Shown here one piece after another: positions 33,920 through 41,639 of a DNA stretch of 64,000 bases (within the stretch, counting starts at the first letter, position 1; every line of letters begins with the position of its first letter). Origin of the DNA: Fibrobacter succinogenes (GTDB lineage Bacteria; Fibrobacterota; Fibrobacteria; Fibrobacterales; Fibrobacteraceae); contig CACYRP010000005.1 of assembly GCA_902776765.1 (NCBI GenBank), forward strand, positions 18,101-82,100, read 5' to 3'. The notes beneath the pieces are model-generated. The model was given only the letters and a program-made list of their open reading frames with translations. It searched no databases and was not told the DNA's origin. The position numbers and the translations under genes are program-made.

Positions 33920-34756
33920 ATGATTCACGAAATTACACCGCACAAGTTGAACAACGAATTTAAGACCATTGAGCCCAAGCCCACAGATTACTTGATTATT
34001 TTCAATGGCGAACAAACGCTTTTCAAGAAAGCGGATGAAGGTGTTTACGAAATACCACGAGTGCGCGACTTCCCTAAATGTGAATGCCATTACTTGATTA
34101 GCATTGACGGTGACGCTTATTTTTTGTGCAATTCGAACTTGCCTGAAATTCCGGAAGGTTACGAGTTTCGTGGCAACCGCACATTCCGAACGCTCGAAAA
34201 TCATTTGGAACGTCTCGGCGGTGCAACTTCCGCACACATTGCCAAGTGGGAAAGTTTGAACAAATTCTGCGGCAAGTGTGGTCACCTCATGACGCGCGGC
34301 ATTAAAGAACGTTCCATGATTTGCCCAAGCTGCAAGAACACCGTTTACCCCAAGATTTCACCGGTCGTGATTGTCGCCGTGCATAACGGCAACGAACTTT
34401 TGATGGCCCGCAATTTGGACAATCCCGACAAAACGCGCATGTTCCTGATTTCTGGATTCGTGGAAATCGGTGAATCGCTGGAACAGGCGGTCAAGCGCGA
34501 AGTCCTGGAAGAAGCGGGCGTCCGCGTGAAGAACATCAAGTACTTTGGCAGCCAGCCGTGGCCGTTCTCGGAATCGCTCATTTCGGGCTACACTGCAGAA
34601 CTCGACGGTGATCCGACCATTCACATGCAAGAGGCTGAACTCGCCTGCGCCACTTGGGTCAAGCGCGAAGACATTCCCGAATACGATACGAGCGTGAGCA
34701 TCAGCAGTTGCCTCATCGAGAATTTCCGTTCGGGATATACGATTAAGGAAGAATAA
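33920..34756 (+). CDS. nudC: NAD+ diphosphatase (NudC type)
   Basis: The 278-residue Nudix hydrolase cleaves NADH/NAD+ and, in E. coli, removes NAD caps from RNA. A zinc ribbon is formed by C117-x-x-C120 and C135-x-x-C138. The Nudix box G-F-V-E-I-G-E-S-L-E...R-E-V-L-E-E-A-G-V spans 179-201, followed by the NudC-specific S-Q-P-W-P-F-S (211-217). Size and order are typical. Probably monocistronic, with its own terminator at 34768. Confidence 0.93.
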   Translation: MIHEITPHKLNNEFKTIEPKPTDYLIIFNGEQTLFKKADEGVYEIPRVRDFPKCECHYLISIDGDAYFLCNSNLPEIPEGYEFRGNRTFRTLENHLERLGGATSAHIAKWESLNKFCGKCGHLMTRGIKERSMICPSCKNTVYPKISPVVIVAVHNGNELLMARNLDNPDKTRMFLISGFVEIGESLEQAVKREVLEEAGVRVKNIKYFGSQPWPFSESLISGYTAELDGDPTIHMQEAELACATWVKREDIPEYDTSVSISSCLIENFRSGYTIKEE

Positions 34757-34767
34757 TTGACGAGAAC

Positions 34768-34796
34768 GCGCGGCCGAATAGCCGCGCTTTTTCATT
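34768..34796 (+). terminator. Terminator after nudC
   Basis: GCGCGGC / GCCGCGC arms with a 6-base loop are followed by TTTTTC, 12 bases after the stop codon. Confidence 0.8.
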
Positions 34797-34865
34797 TTTA
34801 CAAAGGAGTTCGTGCTGTCTAACCTTGCACGTCATTCTGAGTCTCGGACGAGGCGAAAAATCCAG

Positions 34866-35504
34866 TTACTTTTCCGAGGCTTTATCCGCTTTTTTCTTGG
34901 GCTTGCTCGAATTCGTTTTTGGCGTTGCATCGGGCTTGTTGGCGAGCACAACGTATAACGTATCGTGAATCACCACAGTATCGCGCACGACAAGCGTGTC
35001 GTGAACAAAAATGGTATCGTGAATACAAGCGGCATTGGCAGAACTGCTAGCAGGCACCGCAGTCATTGCTATCGTCGCAGGAACCGCCGCAGAGCTCGAC
35101 TGCGCTGCACTTGATACTGCACTCGGTAACGCGCCAGAACTAGACTGTGCGACATTCGCACTCGATGAAATCGCAACCGCAGTCGATGTCGGCATTTTTT
35201 CAATAACCGTTATCAAGGAATCGCGAACATTGCGCAAGCTATCTAACTGTTTGCGGTAACGCGTCTTGTTGCCCGGACGACGTTCTCTAGAATACTGGAC
35301 TTCTACCTTATCAATTTGCGATTCAACGCCCCTGAGCTCATCGAAAACAGGCCCTTCGCCTTTAACAGAACCTGTCGGTGTAAAGAAATTAGCAAAACTA
35401 TCAAAAAAGCCACGCTTTTCACCTTCACCCCAAACAAGATTCGTCGCAGCAAGACAAACGAGCGCAACTGCGCCACAAACCGATTTAAACTTGAAATTTT
35501 GCAT
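34866..35504 (-). CDS. Hypothetical exported protein with an 'H-D-T' repeat
   Basis: The 212-residue product has a signal-like N-terminus (V-A-L-V-C-L-A-A-T-N-L-V-W-G). It continues with a charged helical section (about 55-105), a Ser/Ala-rich linker, and a short repeat of the form (I/V)-(H/R)-D-T-x-x-V, four units with a 6-residue step (about 160-185). A Lys/Ser-rich tail follows. No known domain was recognised. Similar D-T repeats occur in envelope proteins of Bacteroidota-like bacteria; a periplasmic or outer-membrane role is inference. Confidence 0.6.
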   Translation of the reverse strand: MQNFKFKSVCGAVALVCLAATNLVWGEGEKRGFFDSFANFFTPTGSVKGEGPVFDELRGVESQIDKVEVQYSRERRPGNKTRYRKQLDSLRNVRDSLITVIEKMPTSTAVAISSSANVAQSSSGALPSAVSSAAQSSSAAVPATIAMTAVPASSSANAACIHDTIFVHDTLVVRDTVVIHDTLYVVLANKPDATPKTNSSKPKKKADKASEK

Positions 35505-35575
35505 GTTTCAATAATAGAAAAAAAGAGGCCATCCCTTTACAAGCCCCCTAATTTTACTAAATTAACACTACCCAT

Positions 35576-35648
35576 GCGGGAGTAGCTCAGTTGGTAGAGC
35601 GCGACCTTCCCAAGGTCGATGTCGAGGGTTCGAGACCCTTTTCCCGCT
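35576..35648 (+). tRNA. tRNA-Gly (anticodon CCC)
   Basis: The 73-base cloverleaf has acceptor arms GCGGGAG/TTCCCGC (one G-U), D-arm GCTC...GAGC, anticodon stem CGACC/GGTCG with loop TTCCCAA (anticodon CCC at 35609-35611), and T-arm GAGGGTTCGAGACCCTT. CCA is not encoded. Confidence 0.93.
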
Positions 35649-35661
35649 CGAAAGCAAAAAA

Positions 35662-35686
35662 CGACACCATAGAGGTGTCGTTTTTT
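35662..35686 (+). terminator. Terminator after tRNA-Gly
   Basis: CGACACC / GGTGTCG arms with a 5-base loop, flanked by AAAAAA and TTTTTT, start 14 bases after the tRNA. Confidence 0.8.
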
Positions 35687-35747
35687 GCTTTTATTCGTAA
35701 ACAGGTCGAGAACCCGAGAAGAGGGTTCGAGACGCCCAAGCCCAACT

Positions 35748-36845
35748 TTACACTAAATACCAATCCGGCCTGATACCAAGCACAGTTTCGTCGGCGTCGA
35801 GCTCGTCCGCAGGCACATTTCGACCGACAACAAGCGCACTATCAAAGCCCGCAATTTTTGCGCCATACACATCTGTTCCGAGCGTATCGCCAATCATCAG
35901 CACACGAGAGCCCGCCGGAAGCGACCGTTTTACCTTATCCCAAATTTGGGGGAAGGGTTTGCCCAAATAAAAGGTTTCGCAGCCTTCTCCCCCATTCGCG
36001 TCGCACATGGAATCACGACGCAAGCGTTCCGAAAGCGCTCCCGAAACAGGTTCGCGAATAGTCACGCCATTTTCATCGGGGATTTTCGGCGCCCACGCAT
36101 CTGAATTGAGCACAAGAAGTATCGCACCTGGATTTCGCAAAATCTTGACTGCTTGCGCATACGTTTCGGGCGTATCCTTTGCAGACGAAATAGCTACAAT
36201 CGGCTCAGCGGGTTCAGCATCCATCGCGACAGCAGTGATTCCGCATTTTGCAAGAACATTCTTGCCCGTTTCGCGACCAATGTAATAGACTTCGTTCACT
36301 TTACGCGGAGATAAATGCGCGGCAGTTCCTGAAAATGACGCAGTTCCATTTGCAATTCTAGAAAGCGCGGCGGTTCCCAAACGCAATTGTTCTACAAGAT
36401 CCCGCAACAAGCTTCCCGACGAAATCGTTTCTTCGGTCGAAAAATCGAAACCGCGCTTGTCCGCATCTCGTGCCAAGACCTCATCGACATCGGAGGCGGC
36501 ATTGGTCACAAGGCGCAAATGCTTACCTGCACGGCGAAGCATTTTGAACCATTCCATGGCGCCAGGGTAAACAAAACTACCGCGGTTGTAAAGCGTACCG
36601 TAGCCGTCAAAGCAAAACGCATCGTAACTGTCGATGATTTCTGGCAAAGTTACGGAACGGGGCGAAACAGATTCTTTAGGAGATTCCCGGTCGGAGCCGG
36701 GAATGACGCAGGAGCCGAGAGATGCAGAAACATGCTTGCATGTTTCTATATCCGAGGCGAACAAGTCATGCCTCGAAGAGGAATGACAATCACGCTCAAT
36801 TATCTGCTTGTAACGTAGATAGATTTCTGTTTCGAATTGTTGCAT
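35748..36845 (-). CDS. HAD-superfamily (HAD-IIA-like) protein with in-frame repeat insertion
   Basis: The 365-residue product has HAD motif I as F-D80-G-Y82-G-T84, a V-T-N motif II, and a C-terminal L-G-K-P-F-P...G-D-T-L-G-T-D-V-Y-G-A-K-I-A-G, matching the NagD/HAD-IIA layout. The usual second Asp of motif I (D-x-D) is Tyr, as in some HAD-IIA branches, so phosphatase activity is uncertain. Residues 27-56 are encoded by two dispersed palindromic repeats (36679-36768) that are also found between genes, so this stretch is an insertion kept in frame. The protein makes sense with it removed: the N-terminal helix would join S-V-T-L-P-E-I-I-D-S-Y-D-A-F. Confidence 0.8.
   Translation of the reverse strand: MQQFETEIYLRYKQIIERDCHSSSRHDLFASDIETCKHVSASLGSCVIPGSDRESPKESVSPRSVTLPEIIDSYDAFCFDGYGTLYNRGSFVYPGAMEWFKMLRRAGKHLRLVTNAASDVDEVLARDADKRGFDFSTEETISSGSLLRDLVEQLRLGTAALSRIANGTASFSGTAAHLSPRKVNEVYYIGRETGKNVLAKCGITAVAMDAEPAEPIVAISSAKDTPETYAQAVKILRNPGAILLVLNSDAWAPKIPDENGVTIREPVSGALSERLRRDSMCDANGGEGCETFYLGKPFPQIWDKVKRSLPAGSRVLMIGDTLGTDVYGAKIAGFDSALVVGRNVPADELDADETVLGIRPDWYLV
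36679..36768. repeat. Two palindromic repeats inside the HAD gene
   Basis: GGAGATTCCCGG...CCGGGAATGACGC (36679-36709) is the hairpin family also at 37725 and 63366. GGAGCCGAGAGATGCAG with AAACATGCTTGCATGTTT and GAGGCGAACAAG (36711-36766) is the family arrayed after rubrerythrin (5592-5790). Confidence 0.8.
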
Positions 36846-36865
36846 TATAAATTGTTGTAGACTTT

Positions 36866-36924
36866 ACTGGATCCTTTGCTTCGGCAGGCTCAGCACAGGC
36901 TTACTACGTTCCTCAGGATGACGT
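36866..36924. repeat. Dispersed 'GGATCC-TTCG-GGATGACG' repeat
   Basis: ACTGGATCCTTTGCTTCGGC, then AGGCTCAGCACAGGC and CTCAGGATGACG. Same family as 7517-7576, 9441-9525 and 53447-53544. Bases 36925-37023 continue with shorter repeat scraps. Confidence 0.6.
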
Positions 36925-37023
36925 GAAAGCGGTGGATCCTATCGGTCGCGAATTCCCTACAGGATGACACGTTTGCTCATACCTCAAAGCGACGAAGTCG
37001 CTAGCTCACGCCTCATACCTAAA

Positions 37024-37686
37024 TTACGCATCACTGCGGAGGATGCCGTAGTCGCGGCCTTCTACGGGAATCACCAGTTGCAACTTCGAAAGCGTCTTGA
37101 TGTGCTTTTCAAAAACGACCTTGAAATCTTCACCGAGTTCTTCATCGTCATCGTGATCGAGATTGTAGGCAACATAGCTACCGTCAGCAAAAATCGAGAT
37201 GCAGCAATCCCAAGTGATATCGCCTTCCTGCGGCTCTTCGTCATCTTCGCGGTCCTTGCTTTCGAGCATCAGAATCGGGCGCGGAGCAGGAATCGGTTCG
37301 GCATGACCGTTTTCGAAAATAAAGTAATTGCGGCTGATGAGTTCGTGTTCCAAAGCCATTGTGCTCGACACGCGCGCAAATTCGCCACGCAAGCGATTGA
37401 TGTTTCCGAGGTCGTCTTCGTAGGGGTCCTGGAAATCTTCTGGCAGCACAATCTGGTAATAATCAAATTGCTTACCGCTAGCAGCATAGTTGTCTTGCCA
37501 GGACTGAGGCGGTTCCGGACGAATCGTCAAAAAATCTTCGAACGCATCCAGGATGTCGTTCAAGCGAGAATCCCAAGGTTTTTCCTTGAGTTCCTGAACA
37601 ATGTCCATAAAATTCTTGAGGCTTTCTTCGCCCGTCACTTGTGTTAAATCGGCACTCGGCACGCTAGATTCATCAAAGTCTGTCAT
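37024..37686 (-). CDS. Hypothetical acidic protein
   Basis: The 220-residue product is strongly acidic, with no signal peptide or membrane segment. It contains W-D-S-R-L-N-D-I-L-D-A-F-E-D-F near the start and F-A-D-G-S-Y-V-A-Y-N-L-D-H-D-D-D-E near the end. No family was recognised. It stands alone between repeat-filled gaps. Codon use looks like that of its neighbours, and the frame is long and uninterrupted, so it is probably a real cytoplasmic protein. Confidence 0.65.
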   Translation of the reverse strand: MTDFDESSVPSADLTQVTGEESLKNFMDIVQELKEKPWDSRLNDILDAFEDFLTIRPEPPQSWQDNYAASGKQFDYYQIVLPEDFQDPYEDDLGNINRLRGEFARVSSTMALEHELISRNYFIFENGHAEPIPAPRPILMLESKDREDDEEPQEGDITWDCCISIFADGSYVAYNLDHDDDEELGEDFKVVFEKHIKTLSKLQLVIPVEGRDYGILRSDA

Positions 37687-37724
37687 AAATTATTCCTTTT
37701 ACACCACAATAATAACTTTTTAAA

Positions 37725-37970
37725 GGAGATTCCCGCCTACGCGGGAATGGCAATGTAATCGATTCTGCACTGGATCCTTCCCCTATCGCAGCGCTCCAGG
37801 GTCAGGATGACGTAGTCCTACATCAAGAGTGCACTAGTTCCTTCATTTCGCTACGCTCCATTCAGGATGACGTTTTCCCTGTCAACTTCCTACGAACCTC
37901 TTTCGTCTTTGGACAAGTCCCAAATGCTAGGCTCAATCATGCCCAAGCAAGCTTGGTCGCGATATTCGCC
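37725..37970. repeat. Run of four dispersed repeats in a gene-free gap
   Basis: In order: GGAGATTCCCGCCTACGCGGGAATGG hairpin (37725-37750), ACTGGATCCTTCCCCTATCG...TCAGGATGACG (37769-37812), CACTAGTTCCTTCATTTCGC...TTCAGGATGACG (about 37831-37872), and the twin-hairpin element GGCTCAATCATGCCCAAGCA with AGCTTGG and TCGCGATATTCGCC (37930-37970). The gap 37687-38018 holds no gene. Confidence 0.65.
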
Positions 37971-38018
37971 GGACGCATTTGTCGTCTATAGCCACGAAGT
38001 GGCGTTCTTTCGTCTAAC

Positions 38019-38933
38019 TCACCACTTCTCAATCGTTTTCACGGTGAGGCTCATGGCGATGTCTTTTTCGTAGTATGCGGGTTCGTTGATGAAAATCGGA
38101 TAGACGCTACGGCCGTCCGGTTCGCCCTCAAACAAGATGTCCTTGCCATCGAACGTGCGGAAAAGTTTGTCGCCCTTCTTGAGTTCGCGATAATCGTGAC
38201 CGTCCAATTCCGGGTGGATCATTGCTTGGATTGCGCCACCGCCTTGCGGCTTCGGATAACCCAAATCGCGTAACTGCGTATAAACTTCGACCTCAATCGG
38301 TTCGCGCTTTTGCAATTCACCGCGATTCCATTCTTCGGCAAGTTCCAGATAACGTTTCACCAATTTTTCGGAACGTTCGAAAATTTCGGCATTCAGCGTT
38401 CCGTGCTGCTGCGGCCCAATTTCAATACAAACGTCAGCCTTCGCGACCGTTCCAAAATACGGCGAAGCACGGCGTTCTTCGGGCTGGTAATAAATCCAAG
38501 CGTCTTCGAATTCTTGTGTGAGCACTGCAGAAGCCTTCATCGTGAACGGGTCACGCGTCGAAAGGATCAAGCAATAGCCCATGTTCGAACCAGTGTTGTG
38601 CACGTCCAGAATCAAGTCCGTGCGCGTGTCAGCACCCTTTGGGCCATAAAGTCGATTGAGTTCACGAGCCCTGCTAAATTCATATTGCAAAGGTTCCGCC
38701 GTCACATCCAAACAAGTCTGCGAAAACGAGCGGTTCAAATCATGGTCACGATAACGGCGATTGAGGCGCACCGCTTCCGGGTTTGCAAGCACAACATCAA
38801 CTTTCGACGATTTACAAATCGTATTGTAACATTCAGGGTGAGCCAGCCACTTTTCGACCAAACTCACGCCTGTACGTTCATTGCCATGCGTTCCGCCAGC
38901 AACGACAATCGTATTAATCTTACTCATAACCAT
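38019..38933 (-). CDS. Aspartoacylase-like zinc deacylase (AspA/AstE family)
   Basis: The 304-residue product has the zinc-site start G-G-T-H-G-N-E-R (about 14-21) and L-D-V-H-N-T-G-S-N-M-G (about 109-119), plus N-P-E-A-V and R-Y-x-D-x-D-L-N-R-S-F, as in aspartoacylases, which split N-acetylaspartate or related N-acyl amino acids. Substrate is not certain. It starts three bases after the stop of the RND gene (or at an ATG six bases further in), so it is co-translated with it. Confidence 0.85.
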   Translation of the reverse strand: MVMSKINTIVVAGGTHGNERTGVSLVEKWLAHPECYNTICKSSKVDVVLANPEAVRLNRRYRDHDLNRSFSQTCLDVTAEPLQYEFSRARELNRLYGPKGADTRTDLILDVHNTGSNMGYCLILSTRDPFTMKASAVLTQEFEDAWIYYQPEERRASPYFGTVAKADVCIEIGPQQHGTLNAEIFERSEKLVKRYLELAEEWNRGELQKREPIEVEVYTQLRDLGYPKPQGGGAIQAMIHPELDGHDYRELKKGDKLFRTFDGKDILFEGEPDGRSVYPIFINEPAYYEKDIAMSLTVKTIEKW

Positions 38934-38936
38934 CCA

Positions 38937-41561
38937 TCACTTCTTCACATCTTTCTTTTTCAACCAAGAACCGCAAAAGAACATCGAGAATATAACACTT
39001 GTCACAAGGAACATAAAGATGCCCATGCAAGCAAGGTGGCCAATGCCCTGCAAACCGCGGTGTGTTGTAAAGAGGAATCCAACAAAGCCAGCAATCGTGG
39101 TCATGGAGCTAGCCATCACGTTACGGCCCGTCGTATCAAAGAGTTGACGAAGATTCATGCCTTCATTGGACTTGGAGCACCAAGAAGTGATAAAGTGAAT
39201 TGTGGCGTCAATGCCAATGCCAAGCGTCATCGGAATCACAATCACGTTGTAGATGCTGATTTTTCCAAATTCAAAGAAGTAAGTCAAAGCGCCCAGCAAT
39301 CCAAGCGTAAGGAGCGCACCCATGCCGAACGAGACGCCACCCGCCAGGAACATCGATGGTTTGCGGAACGAAATAATCAGCGTGAGGAAAATGACAAGCA
39401 CAATGACCGAGGCCAAATTAAAGCTATCGGCCTTCACCGATTCAATCACGTCCGAAAGAATGAACTGCGAGGAGAAGGTGCGCAAGCGTTCGCCATCAAA
39501 ATTCCAGTTGCCATAGCGTTCCTGGAAACGGTGTAGCGCATGGGCATCCCAACTCGGGAAGTCGCCATAAATAAAGCCAATCTTACCATATGTGCCATCT
39601 TTTTCACGAAGCAAGTCGAGTGTCCAAGACGGGACATCTTCGGCGGCAAACGGCTTTTCCACTTGAGCCAACTTGCGAAGCGTTTGCACGTTCGTTGAAT
39701 CTTCGCCTTCGGCCTTGTCAAAGACGCGCGCTTCGACTAGGTCGCGAATTTCTTCGATGACTTCAAGGCGCTTTTCCTGGGAATCCGCAGGCGGCACAAA
39801 GCTCTTGAGCGTGAGGAAGCTACCAAGCAGAGGATCCTTTTCGTCATGGAGTCGAATCATCAACGTGTCATAAAGTTTGTCAAGCTGTTCTGGCTTAGAG
39901 CCCATCACCGCCGCAGGCGTAGAGGTCACAGCGCGGTTCGTGGCGCGAGTCACCTTGGTCGAAATTTTCTTTTCGGCAGCTGGGATAACCTTATCCGTAT
40001 GCACGCGACGCAAGTTCTTCAAGTTGTGTTCAAAATCCACATGCGGAGCAAAATACAATGACACGGCGCCAAGCACAAAGCCAATCAATGCCAAACGCTT
40101 GAAAAAAACATAAATTTGCTTTTCGCTCCAAGATTTGGGCAACAGCGAATTGTTCGGAGCAGCAGGGATTCCGCCCATGCAAGCGACAAATACCGGCAAA
40201 ACAAGGACAGAAGTCATCATACTGAAGAGAACGCCCATCGATGCCACAATGCCGAATTCATAGAATCCGCGGAAGTGCGCTACCAAAAGTGTAAGGAACG
40301 CGGCAATCGTCGTGAAGCTCGCCAAGATAAACGGCTTGAGCATCTTGCGCTGCGTCTCTTCGAGAACTTCTTCCAAAGAGCTGTACTTGTTCAAAAGCTT
40401 TTGCGCATTACCCAAAATATGAATGGAATAGTCAATACCAATGCCCAAAATAATCGAGGCGACAAACACCGTAAATGGATTCAACTTGCCATAGAAAAGT
40501 GCGGTAAAAGCAAGCGTCGGGAGGCACGCATAAAGCACAGAGCCGGTCACGAGAACTGGGCCTTTGACACTCCTGAAGAAGAACGCGGTCAAGAGGAAAA
40601 TCAAGACAAGGCTAATGCCAAACGAGAAAATACTGTCGTTTGCAACTTCATCGACTTCCTTCAAGCCTTCGTAAGTTCCTTCCACCGTGAACCGCGTAGG
40701 CACCGGATATTGCTTGCTGCGGAAGTAGGCCAAAAGTTCATCGGTCTTTGCCAAAATTTTCGTCACAAATTCATAGTCCGTCGAGGGCTTAATCAACTTT
40801 GCGTTTACGACGGCATTAAAGAGAATCTTACCCGTGCTATCCGGTTCCGGAGAACCGATCAAACGGTTCTTCAAGCTATCTGGGAGATAAGCCTTCGGGT
40901 TCCATTCCCTTTTCCCCGTTTCAGGTTCTACAGTTTCTTTCTTTTTAAAGAATGCATCGAAAGCACTCACCGCTTCTTCGGGAAGGCCAAGCTCCATCGG
41001 CAAATTTGCATCGAACCAAACGCGTTCTTTTTTTGCACTCGCTTCACCATTCGCAGAATCGGCAGCTCCATCGCCCAGCAAGTCAACCACAAGCGGGCCA
41101 TTCTTGCGGCCAATTTCGAGTTGCAAATCTTCCAGGTTGTCGCGGATGTTTTCAAGGTGCTTGACCGGGAGGTACAAAAGCGCGTTGTCCTTGAAGAACT
41201 GGTTATCGTTATCCACCTGCGTAGAGACGAAATCCCCTTGCCAATTTTTGTGGATGTAATTTTGAATTGAATCTTGCAAGGCAGCGGCCAACTCCACGCT
41301 TTCACTCTGGATGGCGATCATGAATCGGTCGGTACTGCCAAAGCGTTCGTAAGATTCTTCGAGAGCCTTTACGCTCGGCGTATCTTCGGGCAAGAGGTGT
41401 GAAAGATCGGCATCCAGTTTGAGCCCCGGCTTCACAAGAATCGGGAACGCAAGGATGAGCGCAAGGATAATATAAAAAGCTAAGGCCGCATACTTATGAC
41501 GGCAAATGAGAGGGATATACCACTTGGAAAATTTTTCAGCAAATGATTTTTTCGTATTCAT
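38937..41561 (-). CDS. RND-superfamily (MMPL-type) exporter
   Basis: The 874-residue inner-membrane protein has an N-terminal helix (Y-A-A-L-A-F-Y-I-I-L-A-L-I-L-A-F), a large periplasmic loop, a multi-helix block (L-V-L-I-F-L-L-T-A-F-F-F...), a second loop and a second block containing G-I-G-I-D-A-T-I-H-F. The duplicated G-I-G-I-D-(Y/A)-x-I-H motifs mark the RND/MMPL fold and proton path. These proteins export lipids or hydrophobic compounds (hopanoid-transporter-like), substrate unknown. It is the first gene of a pair with the aspartoacylase-like gene. Confidence 0.85.
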   Translation of the reverse strand: MNTKKSFAEKFSKWYIPLICRHKYAALAFYIILALILAFPILVKPGLKLDADLSHLLPEDTPSVKALEESYERFGSTDRFMIAIQSESVELAAALQDSIQNYIHKNWQGDFVSTQVDNDNQFFKDNALLYLPVKHLENIRDNLEDLQLEIGRKNGPLVVDLLGDGAADSANGEASAKKERVWFDANLPMELGLPEEAVSAFDAFFKKKETVEPETGKREWNPKAYLPDSLKNRLIGSPEPDSTGKILFNAVVNAKLIKPSTDYEFVTKILAKTDELLAYFRSKQYPVPTRFTVEGTYEGLKEVDEVANDSIFSFGISLVLIFLLTAFFFRSVKGPVLVTGSVLYACLPTLAFTALFYGKLNPFTVFVASIILGIGIDYSIHILGNAQKLLNKYSSLEEVLEETQRKMLKPFILASFTTIAAFLTLLVAHFRGFYEFGIVASMGVLFSMMTSVLVLPVFVACMGGIPAAPNNSLLPKSWSEKQIYVFFKRLALIGFVLGAVSLYFAPHVDFEHNLKNLRRVHTDKVIPAAEKKISTKVTRATNRAVTSTPAAVMGSKPEQLDKLYDTLMIRLHDEKDPLLGSFLTLKSFVPPADSQEKRLEVIEEIRDLVEARVFDKAEGEDSTNVQTLRKLAQVEKPFAAEDVPSWTLDLLREKDGTYGKIGFIYGDFPSWDAHALHRFQERYGNWNFDGERLRTFSSQFILSDVIESVKADSFNLASVIVLVIFLTLIISFRKPSMFLAGGVSFGMGALLTLGLLGALTYFFEFGKISIYNVIVIPMTLGIGIDATIHFITSWCSKSNEGMNLRQLFDTTGRNVMASSMTTIAGFVGFLFTTHRGLQGIGHLACMGIFMFLVTSVIFSMFFCGSWLKKKDVKK

Positions 41562-41639
41562 GCGTGAAAATATATTAATATTCCCACGCTACTTAAATCA
41601 AGGCCTCCGCAATTTCCGATAAACAGCGGAAAACAGAGA

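Noticed and set aside
35700..35745. Second tRNA after tRNA-Gly (GAGGGTTCGAGACGCC text)
   Set aside because: Only a T-arm-like scrap is present; no acceptor, D-arm or anticodon arm can be drawn.
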